DNA from: Takakia lepidozioides
Lineage: Eukaryota > Streptophyta > Takakiopsida > Takakiales > Takakiaceae
Assembly (NCBI GenBank): GCA_030704615.1
Contig: CM060734.1
Location: forward strand, 24,182,001-24,242,000
DNA: 60,000 bases
Reading direction: 5' to 3'
Notes under the pieces: generated by a model
What the model saw: only the letters and a program-made list of their open reading frames with translations
Database searches by the model: none
Told to the model about the DNA's origin: nothing
Made by a program: the position numbers and the translations under genes
Shown: positions 43,847-54,489 of the stretch, piece after piece
Layout: each line of letters begins with the position of its first letter
How positions within the stretch are numbered: position 1 is the stretch's first letter

Positions 43847-43858
43847 TGGTATCAGAGC
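43847..43858 (+). other. Primer-binding site of element 2 (initiator tRNA-Met)
   Basis: TGGTATCAGAGC, two bases after the LTR, is the classic complement of the plant initiator tRNA-Met 3' end. Confidence 0.95.
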
Positions 43859-43899
43859 TTAGAGTTCAGTACGCGATCGTCCTTGGGATTGGCCTCATC

Positions 43900-44247
43900 A
43901 TGGGGTCGGGCAAGCCGAAGCGAAAGCGGAACGGCCCAAAAGATGATGATCCCGGTGAGCCCGATGGGGGCAGCGTGTCACTGAGGCGGCCGTTTGAGGA
44001 AGCGATGCATGTTTCCGAAAACGAGGCCGCCCAAGAGCGGGAGGAATCCGAGGAGTCGGAGCCTGAGGAATCCTTGAGAGCTCCGACAAACCAAGAGATG
44101 TCTCCCATGCCGGCAGCCTTTTGGGAAGGGTTGTTGGCGCAGTTTGGCGGGACGTTGAAAGACGTGTTGAAGGCGGCTAATGCCACTTCCGCTAAGGCAA
44201 AGTTTAAGGTGAAGCCTAAGGAACCCGGCACCTTCGAGGGCGTCTGA
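43900..44247 (+). pseudogene. Element 2 gag N-terminus (ends at in-frame TGA)
   Basis: ATG at 43900 opens MGSGKPKRKRNGPK, then an acidic region and KPKEPGTFEGV before TGA at 44245-44247. [16 protein letters not shown] continues in the same frame, so a single substitution separates gag from the long gag-pol frame. Confidence 0.85.
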
Positions 44248-44274
44248 AATCGGAAGGCACTCAACACCTGGCTC

Positions 44275-47268
44275 TTGGAGCTAGAGCAGTACTTCCGGGC
44301 GGCCAAGTTGAGTGACGAGGATCGGGTGGAAGTGGCTCCCACCTATTTGAGGGGCTATGCTCAACAATGGTGGCAGAAACGCCTTCACGACCGAGGTCCA
44401 AGTCCGGAAACCTTGAACTGGAGTGGGTTCAAGGAATTGTTGAAGAGACAGTTTGTGCCCCTCAACGCGTCCTGGCTTGCCCGGGACAAGATGAGGAATT
44501 TGAAGCAAACATATGACATTCGGGGGTATGTCCAGGCTTTCAATGTGCTGTTGCTTGAAGTCGCGGACATGGCAGAACCAGAAATGGTCTTCAACTTTGT
44601 GGCGGGACTGGCCCCATGGGCCAGGCGGAAGTTGGAGGAGAAGCCACCCAAGACTTTGAACGAGGCAATTGAGAGGGCTGAATGTTTCTCGGATGTCCCT
44701 AGGGGTGAAAGACAAGGCCGTACGGAGTTGAACCACAAGAAGATTCGGCGGGAAGGTGAATCCTTCCGACCGAAAAAAAAGTGGGATAGGCCACGCGGCG
44801 AAAATGGCACGTGGAAATCAAAGGGAGGGCCTTCACACGTCAAGGCGGCACCCGGTGCTTCGAAAGGAAAAGCGGGTAGAGCGGCTTATGGCAGACAGAA
44901 GGCGACCTTTGATGGAGTATGTTTCAATTGCGGGGAGCCCGGGCACATGGCCAAGAAGTGCACGAAGCCCCGACAATTGAACATGACTCGGGCGACCACG
45001 GAGCTGTCGGAAGATACCATCAGTCGCTTGGTGGAAGCGGTGGTCGCCAGGACTTGCAAGGTAGGCAAATTTTCTTGTGAGTTGTATCAGGAAACTGGCG
45101 CCTTACGAAAAGGGAGTCAGTTATTGTTCGTGGATGGGATAATATCCGGAACTAATGTGTCGTTGTTGGTGGACACAGGAGCGTCGCACTCCTTCATGAC
45201 ACCGACAACGGCACAAAGGCTGGGACTCCCGACAAGTGACGTTGGGGCCTCTATTGAGGTGCGTTCTGCCAAAGGAGAACCGCAATTGGCGACGAGGTTG
45301 GCGTGCGATGTTCCTCTTCAACTGGGGAGTTGGGAGGGACGTGAGAACTTCACCGTCTGCGAGATCGATGGAGTGGATCTCATTTTGGGGATGACCTTTT
45401 TGAGCAAATCCGGAGCGGTCATAGATGGCCGCAAGAGAGTAGTCACGCTGCCATGTGGGAATGGTGGCGAGGTCTTACGAGTGTCGGAAACGCCCAAATC
45501 CGTGGGAGGGCGAATAAACCTTCTGTCAGCAAGGGAGTGGGCCGTGGAGGAGGCACACGAACCCCAGTTCTTGCTTTATATTAGAGAAGTGAAGGGAGAA
45601 GGCGATGGGGAGCCGAGCCCAGATTGGATCAAGGGGATTTTGGAGAAATACCAGGATGTGATGCCGGAGGATTTACCGAGCGGCTTGCCACCGCGAAGAG
45701 GAGTTGACCACAAGATTGAGGTGATACCGGGATCGGAACCGCCTGCCAAGGCGCCCTACCGGTTGAGCCACAGAGAGTTGGTCGAGCTGAAGACTCAGCT
45801 CAAGGATCTAATGTCAAAGGGGTACATCCGGCCGAGTAAGTCACCTTACGGAGCCCCGGTGCTATTTGCAGACAAGAAGGATGGGACGCTGCGGATGTGT
45901 GTCGATTACAGGGCTCTGAATAAGGTGACTATCAAAAACCGGTACCCTTTGCCAAGGATCGACGACCTCTTCGATCGGTTGGCAGGAGCGAAGTATTTCA
46001 GCCGGATCGACTTGCGCTCCGGCTATCACCAAATTCGGGTGGCGGAAGGAGATGAGGAGAAGACTGCGTGCAGGACAAGGTATGGTTCATATGAGTTCTT
46101 GGTGATGCCTTTTGGGCTCACCAATGCACCAGCGACATTTAGCACGCTGATGAACAGCCTTTTCCAGGAGTGGTTGGATGACTTTGTGATCGTGTACATC
46201 GACGATATCTTGGTGTACTCGAAAACAAAGGAGGAGCACTTGGAGCACCTCACAAGGGTGTTCCAAAAATTGCGAGAATGGAAGCTGTATGCCAAAGCTT
46301 CAAAGTGCGAATTCGGGGTCACAAAAGTGGAGTTCTTGGGGCATGTGATTACACAGGATGGGATCAAAATGGATGACAGAAAGGTGAGGGCGATCTTGGA
46401 TTGGGAGCCTCCGACTTCGGTCCCGGGAGTGCGATCCTTCCTAGGACTCGCCTCATATTACCGGAAGTATGTGAGAAATTTTGCCAAGATCGCGGGGCCG
46501 CTGTCGGACCTTCTGTGTAAATCCAAAGTCTGGGTATGGAACACATTTTGTGGCCAAGCTTTTGCTGAATTGAAGCAGCGGATGACGGAAGCTCCAGTCT
46601 TGAAAATCCCAGAGTTCGATCGTCCGTTTGAGATTCATACAGATGCATCGGACTTCGCGATTGGGGGTGTACTTATGCAAGACGGACGTCCAGTGGCTTA
46701 CGAAAGTAAGAAACTGAATAAAGTGGAGCGACGGTGGCCGACGCACGAAAAAGAGATGAAGGCGGTGGTGCATTGCCTTGAGCTCTGGCGCCACTATGTT
46801 GGTTCCAACCCAGTGAAGGTGTTCACGGACAATGTCACGGTGAAGTATTTTGCCACGCAGCCCAAGTTGTCCCCAAAACAACTTAGGTGGCAAGATACTT
46901 TGGCAGTGTTCGACGTGGATATCCAGTACAAATCGGGACGGGACAATGTGGTGGCCGATGCTTTAAGTAGAAAGCAGCAGCTCTTGTTGGTGTACAAGGG
47001 CGAGACGGCGCTCCAAAGGAAGATCCGGAAGGCTTGCCGGAAGGATGAGCTGGCAAAGTCCGTGATGCAGGACTTGAGGACGGGGGTTAAATCGCAGTTC
47101 CACTTGCAAAATGGACTGCTCCGGTATAAGCAAAAACGTCTCTACGTGCCGAAGGGAGGGATCAGGGATAGCCTCTTGAGAGAATGCCATGATAGCCCGC
47201 TTGCGGGCCACGGCGGAGCCAAGCGCACTGCGGCACTCTTGAAGAAGAGTATTTCTGGCCCAAACTGA
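44275..47268 (+). pseudogene. Element 2 gag-pol: gag, zinc knuckle, protease, RT, RNase H, integrase zinc domain
   Basis: Continuous 997-codon frame (no good ATG at its start; it continues the gag frame after the TGA). Gag domain ([16 protein letters not shown]), zinc knuckle [14 protein letters not shown] (about 44925-44967), protease [13 protein letters not shown] (about 45163-45200), RT with [40 protein letters not shown] and [10 protein letters not shown] (YIDD at 46195-46206), RNase H with [14 protein letters not shown] and FTDN, ending in the integrase HHCC domain ([15 protein letters not shown]). The frame is lost at about 47245. A single frame for gag and pol is usual for chromoviruses. 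Confidence 0.94.
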
Positions 47269-48461
47269 GGGAGGAGGCAGAGGAGTATGTCAAGACATGC
47301 ACCACATGCCAACAAAACCGGAGCGAGTACAAAAAGCAAGCGGGGCTGTTACAACCCTTGCCGATTCCAGAGGGGACTTGGGAAAGCGTCTCGATGGATT
47401 TCATGACTGCTATGCCGCTGTCAAAAGGATTCGATGCAATCATGGTGGTGGTGGATAGGTTCAGTAAAATGGGCCATTTCATCCCCACCAAGGAGACGGC
47501 AACGGCGCAGGAGACAGGGCGACTTTACTTCGCCCACGTCTTAAAGCATCATGGAGTCCCGAAGGATATTGTCTCGGATCGTGATCCAAAGTTTACGAAT
47601 AAATTTTGGAGGACACTTTGGAAGAAGATGGGGACGAGGCTGAAGATGAGCACCGCCTTCCGACCTACGACGGACGGCCAAACGGAAAGAGTGAATTCCG
47701 TAGTGAAGCAATTCTTGCGGAATTACGTGTCGGCAGACCAATCAGACTGGATGGAACACTTAGACGCGGCAGAGTTCTGTTATAATAACACAGAACACTC
47801 CGCAACAGGAGTTTCCCCTTTCGTATTGGTCTATGGAAAAGCACCTATGGTGCCGACAAGTTGGGCCGCCCAGGATGTTGAGGAACCGGCAGTAGCGGCG
47901 GTACTGGAAGAACGCGAGCGTTTGTTGAAGCTTGCAAAGTACAACATTGCCAAAGCTAGGAAACGGTATGAAAGACAGGCGAATCGGAAGCGGAGGGAAG
48001 TGAAGTTTGAGGCAGGCACAGAGGTCTGGTTGAACGTCAAGAATTTCCGACTACCTCCGGAAGTGAGTCCGAAGTTCGTACCTCCGTATGCGGGACCCTT
48101 TCGCATTCGGAAGGTTATGAATGAGGATGTGTATGAATTGGAGCTGCCGGCAAACAGCAAGGTGCACCTAGTATTCCATGTCTCCCTTTTGAAGCCTTAC
48201 TTCAAAGATGAAGCGCGTCCGAATCGACATCAAGTGTTGCGTCCGCCACCTATGCTGTTGGATCATGAAAATGAACCTGAGTACGAGGTGGAGGCAATAC
48301 TTAAGTCGAGGAGGTTCAAGAACCGAGAAACGGAGTATCTCGTCAAATGGAAGGGCTATCATCATGTGGAGGCATCTTGGGTGCGTGCCTCAGAAATGGG
48401 AAACGCATCCGAGGCGGTTGCAGCTTTCGAAGGGCGACCTCAAAAGCGGAAGAAGCGTTGA
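47253..48461 (+). pseudogene. Element 2 integrase core and chromodomain
   Basis: After the frame change, VKTCTTCQQNR completes the HHCC domain. The DDE core has VVVDRFSKMGHF, IVSDRDPKF and DGQTERVNS. Then GTEVWLNVKNFR, PKFVPPYAGPFRI (GPF module) and HVSLLKPY precede a C-terminal chromodomain: YEVEAILKSRRF..TEYLVKWKGYHHVEASWV. The chromodomain is thought to guide integration to particular chromatin. Confidence 0.93.
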
Positions 48462-49366
48462 TGGGGACAACAACCTTGGAGCGTGGGGGAGGAAATGCAT
48501 GCTTAGCCCGGTTTAGCTAGCTCAGGAATCCGATTGCAAAAACTTGTATTGTACAAAAATTTGTTATAAAGGAAATGGGTTCCAAATATTGTGCGTCCTA
48601 TTGTGTTTGGAATGGTGATGCATGGTGTGGTTGGCTAGTGTGTAGAATACATGCTAGCTTACAAAAGTGGGAGAGGTAAATTGGGTTAATCGTGTGTTTG
48701 CGCAGTGCCGAAATCGGGTGACTTCCATCCAAGGGGCAAGGAAACTTGCGCCTTCTTTGGGAGTTCACGTGCTAGTGCGCACCTGGCGCGTGCGCGTACT
48801 ATAACTGCGCTACCGAGGGGGTTGCCTTGTAGTGCGGGCTAACGTGGAAGCTACGTGCTTCCGTTCACGTACTATAATCGTGTAACCTCGGGACGAAGTC
48901 GTAGTGCGGCTTCGGCGTGTTCCCGTACCTCAGGCCATCATTCCAAGGCGGACCCAATTGTAGTGATTGGGGCGCACGGTTGGTTCAAGGTTATCTTCCT
49001 AGTCAAAGAGGGTTCCAGGTGAACCCTTGCTCAAGGTGATGCCAAAGCGGCATCATGAGCGATCGCAAGCAATGTTGTTGCAGTAAGGCGATTCGATCCT
49101 CGGGGAGGATCGTTCCTTGGTCTTGAAGTAGGCCAAGAAGAGTGCACTGGGAGGAGCTGGAGAGGCTCCACCCTTGGCCGGGACTTGGAGGAAGTCGGCC
49201 GAACTAGCTAGTGGAGAGTAGAGTCAAGTGTGGGGTTTGGTTCTTTGCCATGGGACGCCATGGTACAGAAACAAACTCCTTGATGTGGGACGCCACAACT
49301 TGGATGTTTGTTTCTACAAAATGGACAAGTCGATGAGGACATCGACTCCCTGTTGGTAGGGGTGTG
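48462..49366. other. Element 2 3' untranslated region and polypurine tract
   Basis: About 900 bp between the pol stop and 3' LTR with no ORF of note. It has an internal imperfect duplication (ACTATAACTGCGCTACCGAGG near 48800 and ACTATAATCGTGTAACCTCGG near 48870, each followed by GTAGTGCGG). A short purine-rich tract (GGTAGGGGTG) precedes the LTR. Confidence 0.7.
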
Positions 49367-50092
49367 TGTCGCGGCCCTTTGCCTTGAGGGCAGGGGGTCG
49401 GGACACATGAGGGGCTGCCCCTGTGGTGGGGGCAGCGGCAGCGATAGGTATGGGGGGCTGAGGCACCCTTGAGTGCCCAAGGCACTCAGGGAAGCGGAGG
49501 CGCTCACTAGGTGGAGCCCCGCACACCGGGTTGCGGTGGGGGTGGCTCCACAAGGGGTGGTGGTAGCTTAGTGGGACTTAGTGGGGGTGACATAGGACTC
49601 ACCATGGGGGCGGAGACCTCGTGGTGGGAGTCGTGGGGAGTCTTGGGACTCATCACGGTCCATAGGGGCCGTGGTGAGCGGGCCAAGACTCACCGCGACT
49701 CACCACCGGGAATCGAGGGTCTTCGTGGTGGTTCGCCATAAAATGGCATGGCTGGTTGTGAAACCCCCGCGGACAGCTACAGAAGTATATATAGGGAGTA
49801 GTAACCCCGAGAACGGTGCAAGCCCGTTGGTGACCAAAAGCTAGTGAGTAAGCGAGCGAGCCGGAAAGCGACCAAAGAGTGGGGAGCTGTTCCGGACTGC
49901 CATCTACCAAAGGGAATTCTCCTAGTCCCAATTAGGTGGAGGGTTTAGAGGGAAGCGAAAGGGGACCGTTATGTCCCGGTGAGCAGCCGAAGCTCCAAGT
50001 TGGCCCGGGCGGCCAGGTTGGGAGTCAGGCGCGCGCATCAAAGCGAGTAACTATGACTTGAAGGGGAGTTTACCGAAGTGGGGTGCGCGACA
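49367..50092 (+). repeat. 3' LTR of element 2
   Basis: Nearly identical to the 5' LTR; visible differences include GGTGGCATAG against GGTGACATAG and one T fewer in the GGGTTTTAGAG run. The TATA-like sequence recurs at about 49786. Confidence 0.95.
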
Positions 50093-50097
50093 TATTG
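50093..50097. repeat. Target-site duplication (right) of element 2: TATTG
   Basis: Matches 43113-43117. Confidence 0.93.
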
Positions 50098-50404
50098 TGA
50101 TGGAGTGACCTATATTACACCTAAGCCTTCTAAATTTTTTTGCACACATCCAACGGTAAAATTGCCAAAAGTTTCTTCCCTATCCAAGTGCCAACATACC
50201 GATTACTTGGACTTATGAGACATTTATGGCCTATGTGTGGCGTAACCAAATTGGGTCACGCGAATAGTCAAGTTTGTATGGCCCCTCCATCATTAACCGA
50301 ACGCTTTTGGAAAATTGTAAAGTGACAAGATTAGTCCAATAATCAATTGATGTGCTTTTAGTTGGATCATGTTGGCCATGGCATTAGGTAACTTAGTGCA
50401 AATT

Positions 50405-50418
50405 CACTACAAGAGAAA
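50405..50418. repeat. CACTA-type terminus (left end): CACTACAAGAGAAA
   Basis: Matches the conserved CACTACAAGA start of plant CACTA elements and is an inverted partner of 41687-41700, including the following ATG, T-run and TTCCAC. The two ends point away from each other, so they do not bound one element in the present arrangement. The sequence to the right (to about 50.9 kb) has no gene. Confidence 0.45.
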
Positions 50419-50937
50419 TGTGTTTTTTCCACGGTATGGGTACCTCACACCTATCACATTTCACGGCTTATCTCACGGGTAAGTAAGCCAAAATGTGGGA
50501 CAAAAGATGGCCTAAGTGTGGGGAGTACCACATGTTCATCACACCTTGGGAGTCCACGGTATGAGGTGGCAAAAAGATAATTTTTTGTAATTTGTAGTTT
50601 ATAATATTTAGGGTCTAGAATTAAATGACGTGGGTGTCGTGGAACGTTTTCATTGCCGTTCTGTATAGAGAGCATGGTGCGGAAAAGGTGAAGTGGAATG
50701 AAGTACCGGAGTATTGTCGATGCACACCAAGGGAGTACTGTTCCACAGTAAGTTAGGGTTGATTGAAATGTGGTGTCCTGGAGTTGCGATGATCGCACGA
50801 TATGTCATGGGTGTAGGATGGAGGCTTTGGAAGGATGCGGGAAGGAGTGTCCCCGAGCTTGGCACTTAGCTCCAGAGTTGAAGGAGCATGCACTTAGCTG
50901 AAGAGCATGCAGGGATGGGAAAGCTGAAGGGGTAGGG

Positions 50938-51375
50938 ATGGATCGGGCAAAGAGAGCTCTCAGCAACCAGCATCAAGTCTGGGTAGAGATTGAGCCGCTA
51001 TTTGATGGCATTGACTTTTCTGAGCCTCTAACTCATGCCCGGATCGGGCAAAGAGAGCTCTTAGCAATCAGCATCAAGTCCGGGTGGAGATTGAGTCGCT
51101 ATTTGATGGCATTGGCTTTTCTGAGCCTCTAAGTCATGCCCGCTTTGAGGAGTTAAACAATGACCACTTTAGAAAGACCATGGGGCCCGTGAGGAAGGGT
51201 AAGGAGGCGCAGGGCTTCAAAAGTCTGAAATTCATGAGATTGTTCTTGCCGGTGGTAGCACACGCATTCCCAAGTTCAGCAGTTGTTGAAGGATTACTTT
51301 GATGGCAAAGAACCAAATAAGGGCGTTAACCCAGATGAGGCAGTTGCCTTTGGAGCAGCAAAGAAGTACCAGCAG
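50938..51375 (+). pseudogene. HSP70/BiP pseudogene piece 1, with internal tandem duplication
   Basis: Encodes [31 protein letters not shown], typical of HSP70 (the [32 protein letters not shown] block). The stretch from RALSNQHQ to SEPL is repeated twice in tandem (about 50941-51040 and 51041-51140). [55 protein letters not shown] follow in shifting frames with segments missing between. It lacks the introns expected of a plant BiP gene and is clearly non-functional. Confidence 0.85.
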
Positions 51376-51414
51376 TTGTTGATAGGTGTTTGTTGATAGG
51401 GGCTTGTGGCGCCA

Positions 51415-51765
51415 CAACAGCCTCAGCTTTCAGTCCCCTCAGCCATCCTCTGAACCCCAGAGACGCCATCTCAGCCAAGTCAGCAAGGACAGCAAGGTGG
51501 TGGCCAGCAAGTGAGAGTGCCCGGCCAACCTGGCCAGGGGCAGGCCACCAAGTATTATGGTACGTGGGTCTGAATTTGCAGGCCAACCAGCACCTGGACA
51601 GTACTTTCCATACTCACTGGGCTCTACTGATCCAAACTGGCAAGCATCAGCGTATGGCGGTGCACAGATAACAGGCAGCAGTTCGCCATTTTCTTTTCCA
51701 GGTGGCTATGGCTACCCGGCTGCTGCTCGGCAGACAGGCTACCCAGGTGAAAACTGCTCTTGGGT
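51415..51765 (+). pseudogene. Gly/Pro/Gln-rich coding fragment
   Basis: Frames here give QQGQQGGGQQVRVPGQPG, AGQPAPGQYFPYS, STDPNWQASAYGGAQ and FPGGYGYPAAARQTGYPG, separated by a stop. The composition suggests the low-complexity tail of an RNA-binding or similar protein. The parent gene is not identified. Confidence 0.35.
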
Positions 51766-51799
51766 TGTTCCTGCAGCTTGCACCTTTATCATTAGCAGG

Positions 51800-52465
51800 G
51801 TCGAAAACTTATAACACTATTGGAGAGCATGTGAATGCACTCAAAGCATATCCTATACATGTTAGGCAACTGACAGATTTTGCATGGTCTGATATAGTGC
51901 TTAGCCAATGGATTTTCCAGCTCAGTCAGTCGTGTTCAGAGTGTCAAGGGAGTGAGTGTGCTCTTGTGGAGAGTATACACAGACGTAGAAAGACTGGATT
52001 TTCATAATGTCCGTCCTTGAAAATCTCAAGGACCTTAGGGCTCGAAATGTACATAAGGAGACAACAGATGAAGCCTGCTTAACTTGCTGCATGAAGCTGG
52101 ATTGCCTTGTGAGAGAGAAAGAACTGACTTTGTAACATCCATGGGGATCCCAAACGAAGAGAGCATTTTGGAAGGAGAATTAAAGAACTGACTCACAGGT
52201 GGTAAAGGGAAACAAGTGAACATAGCAAAGATTGACCAAGCTGCTGGACCATGCAATAGGTAGAATGGGTCAATAACCTTTCCTCTTTCAGAACCAAAGA
52301 AGCTGGTCGGTAGGGGCAGTGGACTATTGCAGACATGCACATCATTGAATTGCCGGAGATCCTATACAGATACGATGGGGAGGGTGCTGTCAGTGTGTAG
52401 GCATGGCCTTCAGCTTTATCAGCATCCATCATTAATTGACAGGGTAGTATCTGATAGACTTTGAA
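51800..52465. other. Stretch without a recognised gene
   Basis: Short ORFs only; flanked on both sides by HSP70 pseudogene pieces. Origin unknown. Confidence 0.4.
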
Positions 52466-52468
52466 ATC

Positions 52469-52870
52469 TTGATTGCAGGTTTGTGGGATCAGCACTCATG
52501 GTGGGGAGCCAACAAACTACAGCAACAAGCTGCCTATCTTAAGGATAAGAAGGCAATTGGCAAGCACAGACGGGAGGCTGAGCGGGCAGAGAGAGCTCTC
52601 AGCAACCAGCATCAAGTCCGTGTGGAACCAAATAAGGGCGTTAACCCAGATGGGGCAGTTGCCTGTGGAGCAGCAAAGAAGTATCAGCAGTTGTTGATAG
52701 GTGTTGTTACCCCATGGAAGAGTTCTGCCATGTAACTAACACTGGGTGCTGAATGTGCAGATATCCTTCTGCTGCAAAGTTGATCCCAAGCAACACTGTC
52801 ATCCCCACTAAGAAGTCACAGGTGTTCAACCTACCAAGATCAGCAATCGACTGTTTCAATTCAGGTATGT
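52469..52870 (+). pseudogene. HSP70/BiP pseudogene pieces 2 and 3
   Basis: The 52469-52735 frame gives [28 protein letters not shown] followed immediately by [26 protein letters not shown], so the segment between the two HSP70 blocks is precisely missing. The odd [10 protein letters not shown] extension is shared with piece 1, showing that the two pieces are copies of one another. At 52765-52860, KLIPSNTVIPTKKSQVF is the start of the HSP70 substrate-binding domain, and VFEGER appears again at about 52983 after an intron-like gap. Confidence 0.85.
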
Positions 52871-53046
52871 TTGAGCCTCAAGCCTTTCTCACTATGATGG
52901 AGTTTGGTCTTCTGAAGGATGACTACTGTTGATCTGTTGATGTTTGGTTATCTGAAGCATATTGCCTCAATGTACCACACAGGTGTTTGAGGGTGAGCGG
53001 ACTATGATGTGGATCAGGCTCTCTCCAGGCTGTTCCTTGCATCAAT

Positions 53047-53250
53047 TCGTTCCTTCACTTTGTTGTCCTCTTCGGCAAACTCCTCGGCGAACCATCCTAT
53101 CAATATCATCCTGACTCAGCCGACCCTTGTCATTGGTGATGGTGATTTTCTCTGATTTCCTGTGCCCTTGTCCTCAGCTTTTGCATTGAGGATAGCATTG
53201 GCATCTACTTCAAAAGTGACTTCAATTTGTGGCACACCCCTGCATGAAGA
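53047..53250 (-). pseudogene. HSP70/BiP pseudogene piece 4, inverted
   Basis: The minus strand encodes [29 protein letters not shown], then [20 protein letters not shown]: the later part of the HSP70 substrate-binding domain. It is in the opposite orientation to pieces 1-3, so the pseudogene has been rearranged. Confidence 0.85.
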
Positions 53251-53289
53251 GTATCATCAGCACCAATCATTCTCAATCTAGAGCGAGAG

Positions 53290-53610
53290 TACACACTTCC
53301 AGACTACACAGGAGTGAGCCCTGACAATGTCACGTTCATTTGCATTCTCAATGCATGTGCCAGCATGGGAGCCGTGGAAAAGGGCAAAGAGGTCCATGCC
53401 AACATCAGCAAAAGCGGGATTGCGCCAGATATCAGTTTGGAGAATACCCTTGTGGACATGTATGCCAAATGTGAAAGTGTGAAGGATGCGTGTCAAGTGT
53501 TCGACAATATGGCTCAACGTGATGTGATTTCATGGAATGCCATGATTGCAGGATATACTCAGCATGGATGTGGTGGGGAGGCTTTCAAGGTATGCCAAAT
53601 GCGAGCCTAA
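53290..53610 (+). pseudogene. PPR (PLS-type) protein fragment
   Basis: Frame encodes PDNVTFICILNACASMGAVEKGKEVHANISKSGI, PDISLENTLVDMYAKCESVKDACQVFDNMAQRDVISWNAMIAGYTQHG: about two and a half PPR units of the PLS class (LVDMYAKC, A..VFD.M..RDV.SWNAMI). Such proteins edit or process organelle RNA, but this piece has no start, no targeting peptide and ends at a stop, so it is a fragment. Confidence 0.85.
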
Positions 53611-53639
53611 CAGCCTGGAATAGGGCGTAGAGGTCCATG

Positions 53640-54450
53640 GCACTGATGTCGTCAAGGCTAGAATTGTATCAGATTTCATTCTGAGCATTGCCCCGGTGGA
53701 CATGTATGCCAAATGCGAGCATGCCAGCTCTGAAAAAGGGCGCAAAGGTCCATGGTGACATCGTCAAAGCTAGAATTATACTAGATGTCATTCTGAGCAC
53801 TGCCCTGGTGGACATGTATGCCAAATGCGAGCCTGGCAGCCCTGGAACTGGGCAAACAGGTCCATGGTGACATCGTCAAAGCTGGAATTGTACCAGATGT
53901 GATTCTGAGCACTACCCAACTTGAGTTTAAATTTCAGGTCTGGTGTCAAGGGTAGGTAGGCCCTTCAGATCATCCTCAAGGTCCTCTATGTGCCCCTATA
54001 ATCAAGTACGGGGAGAGGTGTACTTCAACCTGACCACATCACGTTGGTTTGTGGGGGCAAAGCATGTGCAAGCATGGCAGCGGGCTGGAAAAGGGCAAAG
54101 ACTTCCATGGTGACATCTTCAAAGCTGGAATTTTACCAGGTATCATTCTGACCACTGCCCTGGTGGACATGTATGCCAAATGCGAGCATGGCTCTGAAAA
54201 AGGGCGTAAAGTTCCATGGTGACTCGTCAAAGCTGGAATTGTACTACATGTCATTCTGAGCACTGCCCTGGTGGACAGGTATGCCAAATGCGAGCCTGAT
54301 AGCCCTGGAACTGGGCAAAGAGGTCCATGGTGACATCGTCAAAAGCTGGAATTGTAGCAGAAGCACTGCCCTCGTGGACATGTATGCCAAATGTGAGCTT
54401 AACAGCCCTGGAAAAGAGAGCAGAGGCCATGGTGACATCGTCATGTCATC
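53640..54450 (+). repeat. Degenerate tandem amplification of part of a PPR unit
   Basis: After the PPR fragment, the module G(K/R)..VHGDIVKA.I..D.ILSTALVDMYAKCE recurs with stops and frame changes. GGACATGTATGCCAAAT or a one-base variant appears at about 53455, 53697, 53811, 54163, 54271 and 54375, with spacings near 105-115 bp where the array is regular. Coding potential is lost. Confidence 0.82.
53925..53995 (-). repeat. Short insertion related to the duplicated segment at 22.1 kb
   Basis: GAGTTTAAATTTCAGGTCTGGTG..GGGTAGGTAGGCCCTTCAGATCATCC resembles 22107-22160 (GTTTAAATTTCAGTCTGGTG..GGGTAGACCCTTCAGGTCATCC). It interrupts the PPR repeat tract. Confidence 0.6.
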
Positions 54451-54489
54451 TACAAATATGTTCATCATTTACTCTGTAGGGGTTTAAAG

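Larger units (their letters stand above)
43118..50092 (+). mobile_element. Element 2: 6,975-bp chromovirus (Ty3/gypsy) retrotransposon
   Basis: LTRs of 727 and 726 bp that are almost identical, 7-bp inverted LTR ends (TGTCGCG..CGCGACA), the TATTG duplication, an initiator-Met primer-binding site and a gag-pol ending in a chromodomain identify a plant chromovirus. Coding damage is slight: one in-frame TGA in gag and one frame change in integrase. The near identity of the LTRs indicates a young insertion. It is non-autonomous as it stands. Confidence 0.96.
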
